A stretch of DNA of 64,000 bases from Thraustochytrium sp. TN22 (lineage: Eukaryota > Sar > Bigyra > Thraustochytrida > Thraustochytriidae): positions 1 through 64,000 of the forward strand of contig JABLUY010000086.1 of assembly GCA_013306675.1 (NCBI GenBank), written 5' to 3'. Made by a program: the position numbers and the translations under genes. Under the pieces are notes generated by a model that saw nothing but the letters and a program-made list of their open reading frames with translations, made no database searches and was not told where the DNA came from. Below are positions 16,758 through 25,319 of this stretch, one piece after another. Within the stretch, counting starts at the first letter, position 1. The number at the start of each line of letters is the position of its first letter.

Positions 16758-18629
16758 ATGCGCACGAGCAAGTTGGAGAGCTGCGCGGACCGCACGTATG
16801 ACTTCGTGGTGGTCGGCGCTGGCAGTGCAGGGGCGGCGCTGGCGGCACGGCTGAGCGAGGATGCCTCTGTGGAGGTCCTGCTGATCGAGGCGGGCGACGA
16901 GGGCACGGAGCTGGACGTGCGCATCCCGGCGGCGTGTGGCGGCCTGCAGAAGACGAAGCGCGACTGGGCGTACTTTGGCGAGGTGGACGGCGAGCACAGC
17001 TGCAAGGGCCTTGCCAACAACCGGCCGTTCCTGCCGCGCGGCTGCGGTCTTTTCGGCAGCTCAGGCATCAACTACATGGCGGCCGTGCGTGGCGACCGCA
17101 AGGACTTCGACACGTGGGCGCGCCTGGGCGCCGCAGGGTGGGCGTACGCGGATGTGCTGCCTTACTTTCTCAAGATGGAGGACTGCCGGTCTCTGGACCG
17201 GCAGGACGCGCCGATCGAGCCCGAGTACCATGGCGTGGGCGGCCCGCTCACCACGACGGTCAAGTCGAAGCCGCGTGAGCTGGCGACGCGCTTTGTGCGC
17301 GCCTGCACGGAGCTGGGCTTCCGGCACGGCGACTACAACGGCCGCGAGATGAACAACACGGCCGGCCTGTTTGCGCACACGATCCGCGATGGCGTGCGCT
17401 GCGACGTGGGCACCGCGTACCTGGAGCCGGCGGCAGGGCGCAAGAACCTGACCGTCGTGGCCAACGCGTATGGGCGCAAGCTGCTCTTTGACGAGGCGCG
17501 CAAGCGCGTCAAGGGCGTCGAGGTGGGCCGCTTCAGCAACAAGAAGGTCGGCGACGAGTCGTACCGTATCTGGGCGCGGCGCGAGGTGATTGTGAGTTGT
17601 GGCGCCATGGAGTCGCCCAAGCTGCTTATGCTGTCCGGCCTTGGCCCGCGTGCCCACCTGGAGAGCGTCGGGATCGAGTGCGTGCGGGACATTCCGGACG
17701 TCGGCCAGAACCTGGAGGACCACATCGCCACGCTCGTCTACCTGCCGTGCAGCCAGGACGTCGAGGTGATCAACGGCCGCAGGGCTGCGCAGATGCCGTA
17801 CGCGCTGCCCGCGCTCCTGGAGTGGCTCATCTACGGCACAGGTCTGCTGTCCACATCGGGCTACGACGCCACGCTCTTCTACACCTCGGACGCCTGGAAG
17901 GAGGAGGAGCCCCAGTGCGGCCCGGACCTGCAGATTGGCATTTACTGTGCTCCGGGCGACGTGACTGCCATCGAGAACAACTTCAGCTTCAGCAACGAGT
18001 TTCTGCGCGGCCACTACGAGGCGGATTCCCAGGGCTATCTCTTCGTGCCCACGGCGCTGCACCCGCACACCCGGGGCACCATCGAGCTGCGTAGCTCTGA
18101 CCCCACCGAGCAACCGCGCATCTGCATGAATTTTCTCAAGGACGAGCGCGACGTGCGCGCGCTCGCCGCCGCCTGCCGCAAGTGCGTCGACCTCGCGCGC
18201 GCCCCTTCCCTCAAGGCTGTCACCACTGGCGACCCGGTCCTGCCCAAGGAGATGCTTGCCAAGCACGGCGGCTTTGAGAACGACGCCTTTTGGGAGGACT
18301 ACGTGCGCCACTTTGGCACCACGCTCTACCACCCGACCTCCACCTGCGCTATTGCCAAGGTCGTCGACGAGCGCCTGCGCGTCTACGGCATTGACGGCCT
18401 GCGCGTCGCCGACGCTTCCGTCATGCCGCAGGTGATCTCTGGCAACACCAACCTGCCCTCCATCATGATCGGCGAGCGTGCTGCCGACTTTATCAAGGAG
18501 GACTATTCCATGCGCACCGACGTTCGCACCGCTGCGCCCAAGCCCTCCACCGATGGCACGACGCGTGCTTTCACCCTCGGCGCTCTCGCCGCGGTCATGA
18601 CCGGCCTTCTCATCAACGGCCGTGTGTAA
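16758..18629 (+). CDS. GMC-family FAD oxidoreductase (choline dehydrogenase-like)
   Basis: A 623-aa flavoprotein of the glucose-methanol-choline oxidoreductase family. The ADP-binding fold is YDFVVVGAGSAGAALAARL (14-32, GxGxxG) with the acidic end LLIEAGDE. The GMC signature region is RGCGLFGSSGINYMAAVRGD, and ESPKLLMLSGLGPRAHLESV is signature 2. Near the C-terminus, YHPTSTCA carries the putative catalytic His (about 525) and GNTNLPSIMIGERAA the second catalytic Asn (about 565). The substrate is unknown: alcohol oxidases, choline dehydrogenases and fatty-acid photodecarboxylases all belong here. The C-terminal 22 residues (FTLGALAAVMTGLLING) form a hydrophobic segment that may anchor the enzyme in a membrane, which is unusual for soluble family members. 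Confidence 0.88.
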   Translation: MRTSKLESCADRTYDFVVVGAGSAGAALAARLSEDASVEVLLIEAGDEGTELDVRIPAACGGLQKTKRDWAYFGEVDGEHSCKGLANNRPFLPRGCGLFGSSGINYMAAVRGDRKDFDTWARLGAAGWAYADVLPYFLKMEDCRSLDRQDAPIEPEYHGVGGPLTTTVKSKPRELATRFVRACTELGFRHGDYNGREMNNTAGLFAHTIRDGVRCDVGTAYLEPAAGRKNLTVVANAYGRKLLFDEARKRVKGVEVGRFSNKKVGDESYRIWARREVIVSCGAMESPKLLMLSGLGPRAHLESVGIECVRDIPDVGQNLEDHIATLVYLPCSQDVEVINGRRAAQMPYALPALLEWLIYGTGLLSTSGYDATLFYTSDAWKEEEPQCGPDLQIGIYCAPGDVTAIENNFSFSNEFLRGHYEADSQGYLFVPTALHPHTRGTIELRSSDPTEQPRICMNFLKDERDVRALAAACRKCVDLARAPSLKAVTTGDPVLPKEMLAKHGGFENDAFWEDYVRHFGTTLYHPTSTCAIAKVVDERLRVYGIDGLRVADASVMPQVISGNTNLPSIMIGERAADFIKEDYSMRTDVRTAAPKPSTDGTTRAFTLGALAAVMTGLLINGRV

Positions 18630-19006
18630 AACCTGCGAATCGCATTTTCTTTATGAAAAATAAAAAGGTCGGTATCGTTGCTTCGTCCGCAAGCATCACG
18701 TTGGCTGCATGGCGTTGGCTGCGTGGCGTTGGCTGCATGGCCTGAAACGATGCCTGCCTTGCCTGCTTGCCTGCCTCCCTGCTTGCCCGGCCCACTTGAC
18801 GCCAACAGCCACTGACTGCAGCACAGTGGCAAAAAAACGCCGAGTCGTCAAAAAGAGAAATAGGTTGAGGAGGATGGTGGTAGGGTAAGCCCACACGCAC
18901 GTGCACGTGTGCACGTGCACGCAGAGGTCAGGTGCCGTGCAGTGCAGCGAAAAGGTGGGGCGCCGCGCCAGACATAACTGTAAATCGAAATCGCAAACAC
19001 CCACCG
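18630..19006. other. Convergent 3' region with CCTG run and CACGTG repeats
   Basis: An AATAAA-like signal (TGAAAAATAAAAAGG, about 18652-18668) follows the GMC stop. A CCTG/GCCT-rich stretch lies at about 18745-18790, and CACGTGCACGTGTGCACGTG, a self-complementary run, at about 18898-18920. No gene is seen. Confidence 0.6.
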
Positions 19007-20488
19007 TCAGTCCACGTCGACCTGGTCGAGCGGCGGCGCGGGGGAGGGCGGGGGCAGGTCCTGGAAGCGCGCCATCGCACGGCGCAACTTGTCAACCTGA
19101 ACGTTGTAGACGGGGTGAGTTTCGGCAAGGCGGTTGGCAGGCGTGCCAAAAATGGAGCCGGAAAAACTCTGAGCGACAGAGAGGCCGCTGAGGGCGTAGC
19201 AGGTATGGTACTGATCGCGATTCATGGAGGGCTTGTCGCGCATGCCGCCCTGGAACTGCTGGCAGCAGAGCAGGAGGTAGTGCTGCAGGCGCTCCTCGTC
19301 GTAGATGAGGCCATCGACGGCGGCGAGGTGCGGCAGGGGCGCGGCGCCGGTCTTGGCAGCGTCGCGGAGGATGGCGGGCGTGGCGCCCTGCCAGAAGGAG
19401 TAGCAGGCGTCGACGAGCTTGTTCGTCCGGCCCTGGAAGCCGCCCTCGTAGCGCATCTGGCGCGCGGCGCTCCAGTGCAAAAAGGCCTCGAGGTCGATGG
19501 CGTCGAGGCGGCCCAAAATGGCGAGGGCGGCGACGCCGCAAAAGGCGTAGCCGCCGTGCGCCTCGTTGCCGGGCTCGCCGCCGATGCCGCCCTCGTAGGT
19601 TTGGCAGGCCGCGACAAAGTCTGCGCAGCCGGCCGTAAGCTCGGGCGTGAGAATGTTGAGGATGGAAGCGACGGCCAGCACGGTGTAGAGGCCGCGCGTG
19701 TCGACCTCGCCGTCCGGCTGCACGCGAAAACCGCCGGACGGGTGCTTGAGCGACATGAAGAAGCGATAGATGGCGTCGCGGTCGAGCATGGCGAAGGCCT
19801 CGTCGTCGTCGAGCGTGCACATGGCGAGAACGGCGGCGTACGTGGGCGCAGTGTGGCCGACCTGCATGAAGTTGCCGCCGAAGCCGAGGCCGCCCGCGGC
19901 GAGGCACTCGCGCAGCGCGGTTCGCACGCCAGGCACGAGGTCCTCGGGAAAGGCGTCGAGGAGCTCCAGCGCCTGCAGCATCCAGTAGAGCAGCCAGGGC
20001 CGCGACGCGTCTAGGCTCGTGTAAGACCTGCCGAGCGGGCCGCTGAGCCCCTTGCGCAGGTACGCGACGGTCTCCTCGCGCAGCAGGTGCACCTCGCTGT
20101 CGTCCTTGCGCAGGAGGCCCATGCTCCGCATGCCGCCCAGAAAGGTCTCCGGCGCGCTCTTGAGGTCCACGTAGAACCGCGCGCACTCGCGCTCCGTCTC
20201 CGCCTGCGCTTCCGAGCTGCGCGTGGCGGCGCCGTCGTCGCAGGCGGCCAGCCTCGCCGCGCCGTCGCGCGCCACCGCGGCCATGCCGGCCAGCCCCCCG
20301 CCGCCGCCGCCGCGCGTGCCCGCGGCCGCCGTTGCCATCGCGCCGCCAGACCCGCCGCCAGACCCGCCGCCAGACCCGCCGCCAGACCCGCCGCCAAAGC
20401 CGCTGCCCGCGCGACGCGCCGCGCCGCGCCGCCCGACGTTGGCGAACTGCTCCACCGCCGCCATGCCGCCATGCCGCCACGCCGCCAT
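19007..20488 (-). CDS. FNTB: Protein farnesyltransferase subunit beta
   Basis: A 493-aa protein closely following farnesyltransferase beta, which transfers farnesyl to the Cys of C-terminal CaaX motifs (Ras, lamins) with the alpha subunit and Zn2+. Alpha-alpha barrel repeats are clear: LGFGGNFMQVGHTAPTYAAV, YEGGIGGEPGNEAHGGYAFC, RYEGGFQGRTNKLVDACYSF and FQGGMRDKPSMNRDQYHTCY. The zinc ligands are present (D360 and C362 in KLVDACYSFWQ, H428 in YHTCY). The GG-rich N-terminus (FGGGSGGGSGGGSGG, from a 15-bp GC repeat) is unusual. The true start may be Met1, Met51 or Met69; all precede the conserved part, which begins near residue 100. Its start is 158 bp from the divergent GBP-like gene. Confidence 0.95.
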   Translation of the reverse strand: MAAWRHGGMAAVEQFANVGRRGAARRAGSGFGGGSGGGSGGGSGGGSGGAMATAAAGTRGGGGGGLAGMAAVARDGAARLAACDDGAATRSSEAQAETERECARFYVDLKSAPETFLGGMRSMGLLRKDDSEVHLLREETVAYLRKGLSGPLGRSYTSLDASRPWLLYWMLQALELLDAFPEDLVPGVRTALRECLAAGGLGFGGNFMQVGHTAPTYAAVLAMCTLDDDEAFAMLDRDAIYRFFMSLKHPSGGFRVQPDGEVDTRGLYTVLAVASILNILTPELTAGCADFVAACQTYEGGIGGEPGNEAHGGYAFCGVAALAILGRLDAIDLEAFLHWSAARQMRYEGGFQGRTNKLVDACYSFWQGATPAILRDAAKTGAAPLPHLAAVDGLIYDEERLQHYLLLCCQQFQGGMRDKPSMNRDQYHTCYALSGLSVAQSFSGSIFGTPANRLAETHPVYNVQVDKLRRAMARFQDLPPPSPAPPLDQVDVD

Positions 20489-20646
20489 GCCATGCTGCGC
20501 AGAACCCCGACCGACGCGCGCGCGGCGGCGGCGGCGGCGGAGGTGGCGGCGCGGCGGCGGCGGCGCGGCACGGCGCGGCGCGGCGCTCCGGCCCCGGCGC
20601 GGCCTCGCGGCGAGGCCACGCGGCGGCGGCGGCGGCGGCGGGCGCG
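20489..20646. promoter_or_regulatory. Short bidirectional promoter region
   Basis: Only 158 bp separate the farnesyltransferase beta ATG (minus) from the GBP-like ATG (plus). It is made of GGCGGC triplet runs and GCGCGGC words with no TATA-like sequence. Shared control of both genes is an inference from the spacing. Confidence 0.5.
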
Positions 20647-22773
20647 ATGACGGCCGCGGCGGCGCGCAACGGCGGCGTGGCGGCGCTCGTGCGCGAGGAG
20701 GACGCCGGCGCGGGCGGGAAGCGGCTCGTGGCGACGGAGGAGGGCGTGGCGGCCCTGGAGGCCCTGCGAGGCCGCCCCCTGCGCGTGCTGAGCGTGGCCG
20801 GGCTGTACCGGAGCGGGAAGAGCTTCCTGCTGAACGAGGTGCTGGCGGCGCTGGGCGCCGAGGGCAGGCGCTTCGAGGTGGGCAGCACGACCGATAGCTG
20901 CACGCGCGGGATCTGGATGTGCGTGGTGGACGACTGGGTCGTGCTGGACAGCGAGGGCCTGGCGAGCTTGGACCAGGACGAGACGCACGACGCCAAGGTG
21001 TTCTGCTTGGCGCTCCTGCTCTCGTCGGGGCTCTTCATCTACAACTCCACCGGCGTCATCGACGAGTCGGCACTGGACCGCCTGCACATGGTGGGCCAGC
21101 TGGCGCAGCGCGTGAGCATGAGCAACAAGATCGGCTTCGGTCTGTGCTGGGTGCTGCGCGACTTTGCGCTCTCGCTGGACAAGTTCGAGAATGACCCCAA
21201 CGCGTACCTCGAGGAGGCCTTGCAGGAGCGCGGGAAGCGCGCGGACCAAGACGCGCAGCGCGCCGAGCTGCGACGCATCTTTCGCAACCGGCAGTGCCGC
21301 ACGCTGGTGCGCCCGGTCCTGGATGAGCGCGACCTGCAGCGGCTCACGGACCTGCCGCGCGAGAGTCTGCGACCCGAGTTCCGCCAGCAGCTGGACGACC
21401 TGGTCGCCATGGTGCGCGAGCGCACGAAGCACAAGTCGATCGCAGGCCAGCCCGTGGACGGGCCTATGCTGGCGAAGCTGCTGCAGGCCTGGGTCCAGGC
21501 GCTCAACGATGGCGCCGTCCCGGACATCAAGAAGACCTTTGCGTACGTGGCGGACCAGACGTACGCGGAGACGCTGGAGCGCGCTGAGCAGGCGTACCGC
21601 GGCGCGATGGAGGCGGAGGCGACGCAGGCCGCTGGCTGGCTCGACTTCGTGCGGGCGCACGAAAAGGCGCGCGCCGAGGCACTTGAGCTCTTTGTGGCGC
21701 CCGGCGCGCTCGAGACGCCCGCGCGGGCCGGCTTCATGGAGAAGCTGCGCGTCCGCACGGTGGAGCTCATGGAGGACTACTGGCGCCGCACGGCGCAGGC
21801 CAGCGAGCAGCGCGCGAATGCCGCGACGCAGGGCTCTGCTCTCGTCGAGGCTGCCGCGGACATAGATGCTGCGGCTGTGGCGGCGGCCGTGCGTCACCAG
21901 CCGGAGCTCGGGCCGGTGCAAGACCGCGTTTTCAAGGACTACCTGGCGGGCCCGCTGGTGAGCCAGTCGCTCTTGCCCCGCCTCAAGGCGGCGTCGGCCG
22001 AAGCGCGCCGGCTGCAGGAGGGCCTGGACGCCTCGCGGGCCGAGGTGGAAGCGCAGCGCGCCGCCCTGGCCGAGTCCAAGGCGGAAATCGCCGAGTGGAA
22101 GGACAAGATGGCGCGCGAGACGGAGCGCCTCGAAGAGACGCGTGGCACTCTTGCTACGGAGCGGACCGCCGCGGCAGCGGCGCGCGAGCAGGCCGCGGAG
22201 ACCATCGGGGGTCTCAACGCGAGTTGCGCTGAGCTGCGCGACGAGCTCACCAAGACGCGTGAGGACCTGCGCGAGCGCGAAGCAACGGCCTCTGCGGACC
22301 GCGAGTGGGCTGCACAGGCCCTGGCACATGCGGCTGCTGAGCGCGATACGCTACGAGCTCAGGTCGAGGCGGCGCAAAACGATGTGCGAGCCGTGAAGCA
22401 GGCGCGAGCCGAGGACCGCGAGCACGCCGCCCAGCGCGAGCGGGAGCTGGCAGATAACTGCGATCTCTTGCGCGACGACATTGACAAGATCGTTACGGCC
22501 GCGGAGCTTGAACGCGAGGATTATGAGAAGGCCATGGCTCGCTTTGGCGAGGATTCAGTCCGCGCCGAGGTTTCTGGCGTCGTCCACGATTTGGTTCGTG
22601 AGGTCGAGGTCCGGGGTCTTTCGCAGTCTCTCGCTCGTGCCCGTGAGGAGCGCGAGGGTTTGGCAGCTCGTCTCAACGACCTCATGCTTCGTGCGACCAC
22701 GTTGCCGGACATTTTCCAGGAGGAGGTCTTTGTGCGTGAAGCTTCTCCTGCGGCCAGCTGGTTTAGTTGGTGA
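20647..22773 (+). CDS. Guanylate-binding protein (GBP)-like large GTPase
   Basis: A 708-aa protein of the GBP/atlastin-related dynamin superfamily. The G1 loop is GLYRSGKS (52-59), matching the GBP-type GxYRTGKS. The G2 region is STTDSCTRGIW (80-90), with the hydrophobic GIW motif typical of GBPs. G3 is DSEG (101-104), and the G4-type RD is in CWVLRDFAL. After the GTPase domain comes a helical GBP C-terminal region, then a long coiled coil (about 450-680, e.g. LQEGLDASRAEVEAQRAALA). There is no CaaX box: the protein ends AASWFSW. No transmembrane hairpin is seen, so it is GBP-like rather than atlastin-like. GBPs act in membrane remodelling and host defence in animals; the role in a protist is unknown. 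The frame upstream of 20647 is low-complexity, so Met 20647 is preferred. Confidence 0.88.
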   Translation: MTAAAARNGGVAALVREEDAGAGGKRLVATEEGVAALEALRGRPLRVLSVAGLYRSGKSFLLNEVLAALGAEGRRFEVGSTTDSCTRGIWMCVVDDWVVLDSEGLASLDQDETHDAKVFCLALLLSSGLFIYNSTGVIDESALDRLHMVGQLAQRVSMSNKIGFGLCWVLRDFALSLDKFENDPNAYLEEALQERGKRADQDAQRAELRRIFRNRQCRTLVRPVLDERDLQRLTDLPRESLRPEFRQQLDDLVAMVRERTKHKSIAGQPVDGPMLAKLLQAWVQALNDGAVPDIKKTFAYVADQTYAETLERAEQAYRGAMEAEATQAAGWLDFVRAHEKARAEALELFVAPGALETPARAGFMEKLRVRTVELMEDYWRRTAQASEQRANAATQGSALVEAAADIDAAAVAAAVRHQPELGPVQDRVFKDYLAGPLVSQSLLPRLKAASAEARRLQEGLDASRAEVEAQRAALAESKAEIAEWKDKMARETERLEETRGTLATERTAAAAAREQAAETIGGLNASCAELRDELTKTREDLREREATASADREWAAQALAHAAAERDTLRAQVEAAQNDVRAVKQARAEDREHAAQRERELADNCDLLRDDIDKIVTAAELEREDYEKAMARFGEDSVRAEVSGVVHDLVREVEVRGLSQSLARAREEREGLAARLNDLMLRATTLPDIFQEEVFVREASPAASWFSW

Positions 22774-23099
22774 TGAGCTTCCACAAACACTTTGCACCGC
22801 GGGGGCGGTGTATGTGAGTTACATTGCGTACGTAGTCTGAGAATAGCCCAATCACACCTCTATGCTTACTCGTATCCGCCTACCACGCGGGGGTCCCTCG
22901 GTGACGCCCGGCACAGGGGGCACTAAAGCGTATTAAGAGGGTACTTTACTCCCGATTTGCTCCAAAAAAGTGGCCTAGAGTCTGGCGAAGTTAGTTCCGC
23001 ATTCGATCAAAAACGCAGCGATGGGGCCGAGCTTGAAGAGGCCCACTCGAAGCGACCCAAGGCTCCTGCCCCCTATTCATTTTGGCCGAAGGCGTGGTG

Positions 23100-24980
23100 G
23101 TTAGGATGAGATGAGCTCGGCAGTTCGCCCAGAGCGGCTTTGGGGGGAGCTCGCGCGCGACTTCGTCGCGGAGCGCGCTGGAGCCGCAGGCGCTGCGGCG
23201 CGCGGCTGCAGGCGGCCCTGGCGGGTGCCTTGTGCCTGCTCTCAGCTCGCACGCCCCTGCCGCAGCGCTTGGACGTGGAGTCGGGCCCGCACTGCGACAT
23301 CATGGCATCGGCGAGGCCTAACCACCGCGTGGAGGACGACAGCGACAGCGACAGCGACAGCGAGTTCGTGCCCCTGGACAAGCGGGACACAGGGGACGAA
23401 GACGAAGAAGGAGAGGAGCTTGGCGACGAGGATGCTCGTGCTGAGGCCGCTGCGCAGCAAGACTTCGAAGACATACTTGCGTTGGTCGACGAACCGACGC
23501 GTGGTGCGAGTGCATGTTCGAGGTCGGCCTCATTCAGCACAAGACCGTTCCGGGGCTCGCAGTCTCGCCGGATGGAGTCGCTCGCGTCCGGCTTCCAGGC
23601 GCGGAGTGCGACGCATCGTCAGTACTATGCAGCGTCGAGATCAAGACGCGCGTCGCGCCTGGAGGCGCGGTAGACGCACGTATCGTGAGCACCCAGATGA
23701 ACACGTGGGGGACGAGACTTGGTGGAAGGCCATACCTGCCGAGCACCGCGCGCAAGTCTTGCACCAAGCTGTGGTCCTCCAAATCGATCACGTGCTCTAC
23801 GTTGCTGCCAGCACGAGTTCGTGTTTGTACGCCTGCCTCGTTGAAGTGCCTCCGGACGCCCGGCTCGCCATGGAGCGCGCTCTGAAACCGTGGGCGGACA
23901 AGCTCACGACATGGGCGCACCAGAGCATCGACAGCGGGTGCGCCGCCCAAGCCACCTGCCATCTTCGGCGAGGAGGAGGGGGCGGTGCTGAGCTCGCACT
24001 TCCGGCTGTGGCGCGCCATGCGCAAGCTTGTCGCTCTGAAGGGGCCCATGCGGCCCGTGCATGTCATCAAGTGCTTACCGCAGGAGCTATACAACGTCGC
24101 AAAGGGCGGCGTCGACGGAAGCACACAGTACGTGGAGCAGATCACCAACACGCAGTGCATGAATCTGAGCTGCGACCAGAACATCGCGTTGCGCACGTAC
24201 AAGCAGCTCGTTGTCAACGCCATCGTGGTCTACCGCTACTTACAGGCTGCGAGGAAGAGCAACCTCGAAGACAGCGACGGGCTAAAGGCCCTCCGCGACA
24301 AGGTGAACCGCTCTGAAGCGCTCAGCACTGTCTCGTTCCGCCTCACTGTCGACATGGTCCGTCACGTCTACAGGAGCAGGCAGCTCGATACGGCGCAGGT
24401 GGAGTTCAACATGCAGCCAAGCATGCCCAAGCCCACTGGGCTCACCAGGGAAGCGGCGAGGGTCCTCGTGACCGCCGGTAAGCGCAAGCGAACCCCCGAG
24501 TTGCAGAAGTTCTTCAACCACGGCCAAGCCCGCGACATCCGCCTCGATGCCGCACTGCAACATGACTCAGAGGCAGCGGGAAAGGCATCCTTCAACGCCA
24601 ACAACAAGAGGATTCCCGCCAAGCGGCTCTGCGTCATCTGCGGCAAGCAAACGCACCGTCGTTGCACCATCTGCGGTGTGCCTCTGCACGTGTTCATGAG
24701 AAAGAATGAACGCACAACCTGCTTTTCCAAGTGGCACACGCGCGTGCGCGTCGAGCCTCACGAAGGCTTCAAGAAGCGCAAGACAAACGTCAACGGAACA
24801 CCTTCGCCCATTTGCCTCGATCATGTCGATTCGAGCAGCGCCAGTGCCTCGTCCGGTACCCCTACAGCGCAGAGCAGGAACGACCACGTAGCCCAAGCCA
24901 GCTACACCGACACCCCATCAAGCCATAGTTCAAGATCCTCTCGCAGCAGCCTCAGCACGAGTCCATCGTGCCCTTGATGC
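23100..24980 (+). mobile_element. Broken transposon-like relic with YqaJ-type nuclease and Cys-rich tail
   Basis: An AT-richer island than its neighbours. It contains an acidic N-terminal type segment (DSDSDSDSEFVPLDKRD, about 23337-23390), a YqaJ/lambda-exonuclease-like segment (LAVSPDGV ... VEIKTRV, about 23560-23660) and a frame open from 23985 to 24977. That last part has KGGVDGSTQY, reminiscent of transposase C-termini, and a Cys/His cluster (CVICGKQ, RCTICGVPLH, CFSKWH; about 24628-24745). The pairing of a YqaJ nuclease with a transposase is known from PHIS/ISL2EU-type DNA transposons; the exact family here is not settled. The coding content is spread over more than one frame, so the copy looks inactive, broken in at least two places. 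No convincing terminal inverted repeats were found in 22774-23099 or 24981-25319. Confidence 0.55.
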
Positions 24981-25319
24981 AGCCCAAGTTGGCCTCAGCA
25001 TCCGCACAGGCCAGTCGGAAGTGACCAACACTTTACGCTTCCATACAAACCCAGTAGTTGAAAGTTCCAAAAATGATTAGAATCATGATAGCAACAGGTC
25101 AGTCGAGCGCAAGCAGGAGAGCCGATTTACTAGGGATAATATGGCTATCCTGATTAAACTCCGTCTAGGGCGATGGGATTGGGATAGTAGGCCTACTACA
25201 TCGCGATTAAAAAAAAGATCATCTTCATGGGGGGTTGTATCGCGAAGGTGTAGTGACAGCGTGGTGTGCCATTTGTAGTTGGCCTCTTCGTTGTGACAGC
25301 AGGGTGGTGGTGATCGTGC

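Noticed and set aside
19092-22329. Long minus-strand frames across the farnesyltransferase and GBP-like genes
   Set aside because: Arg/Ala/Pro-rich shadows of well-supported genes in other frames.
22933-25157. TTAA sites at 22933 and 25154 as piggyBac-type ends of the relic
   Set aside because: The flanking bases do not form convincing inverted repeats, and TTAA is expected by chance in the AT-richer island.
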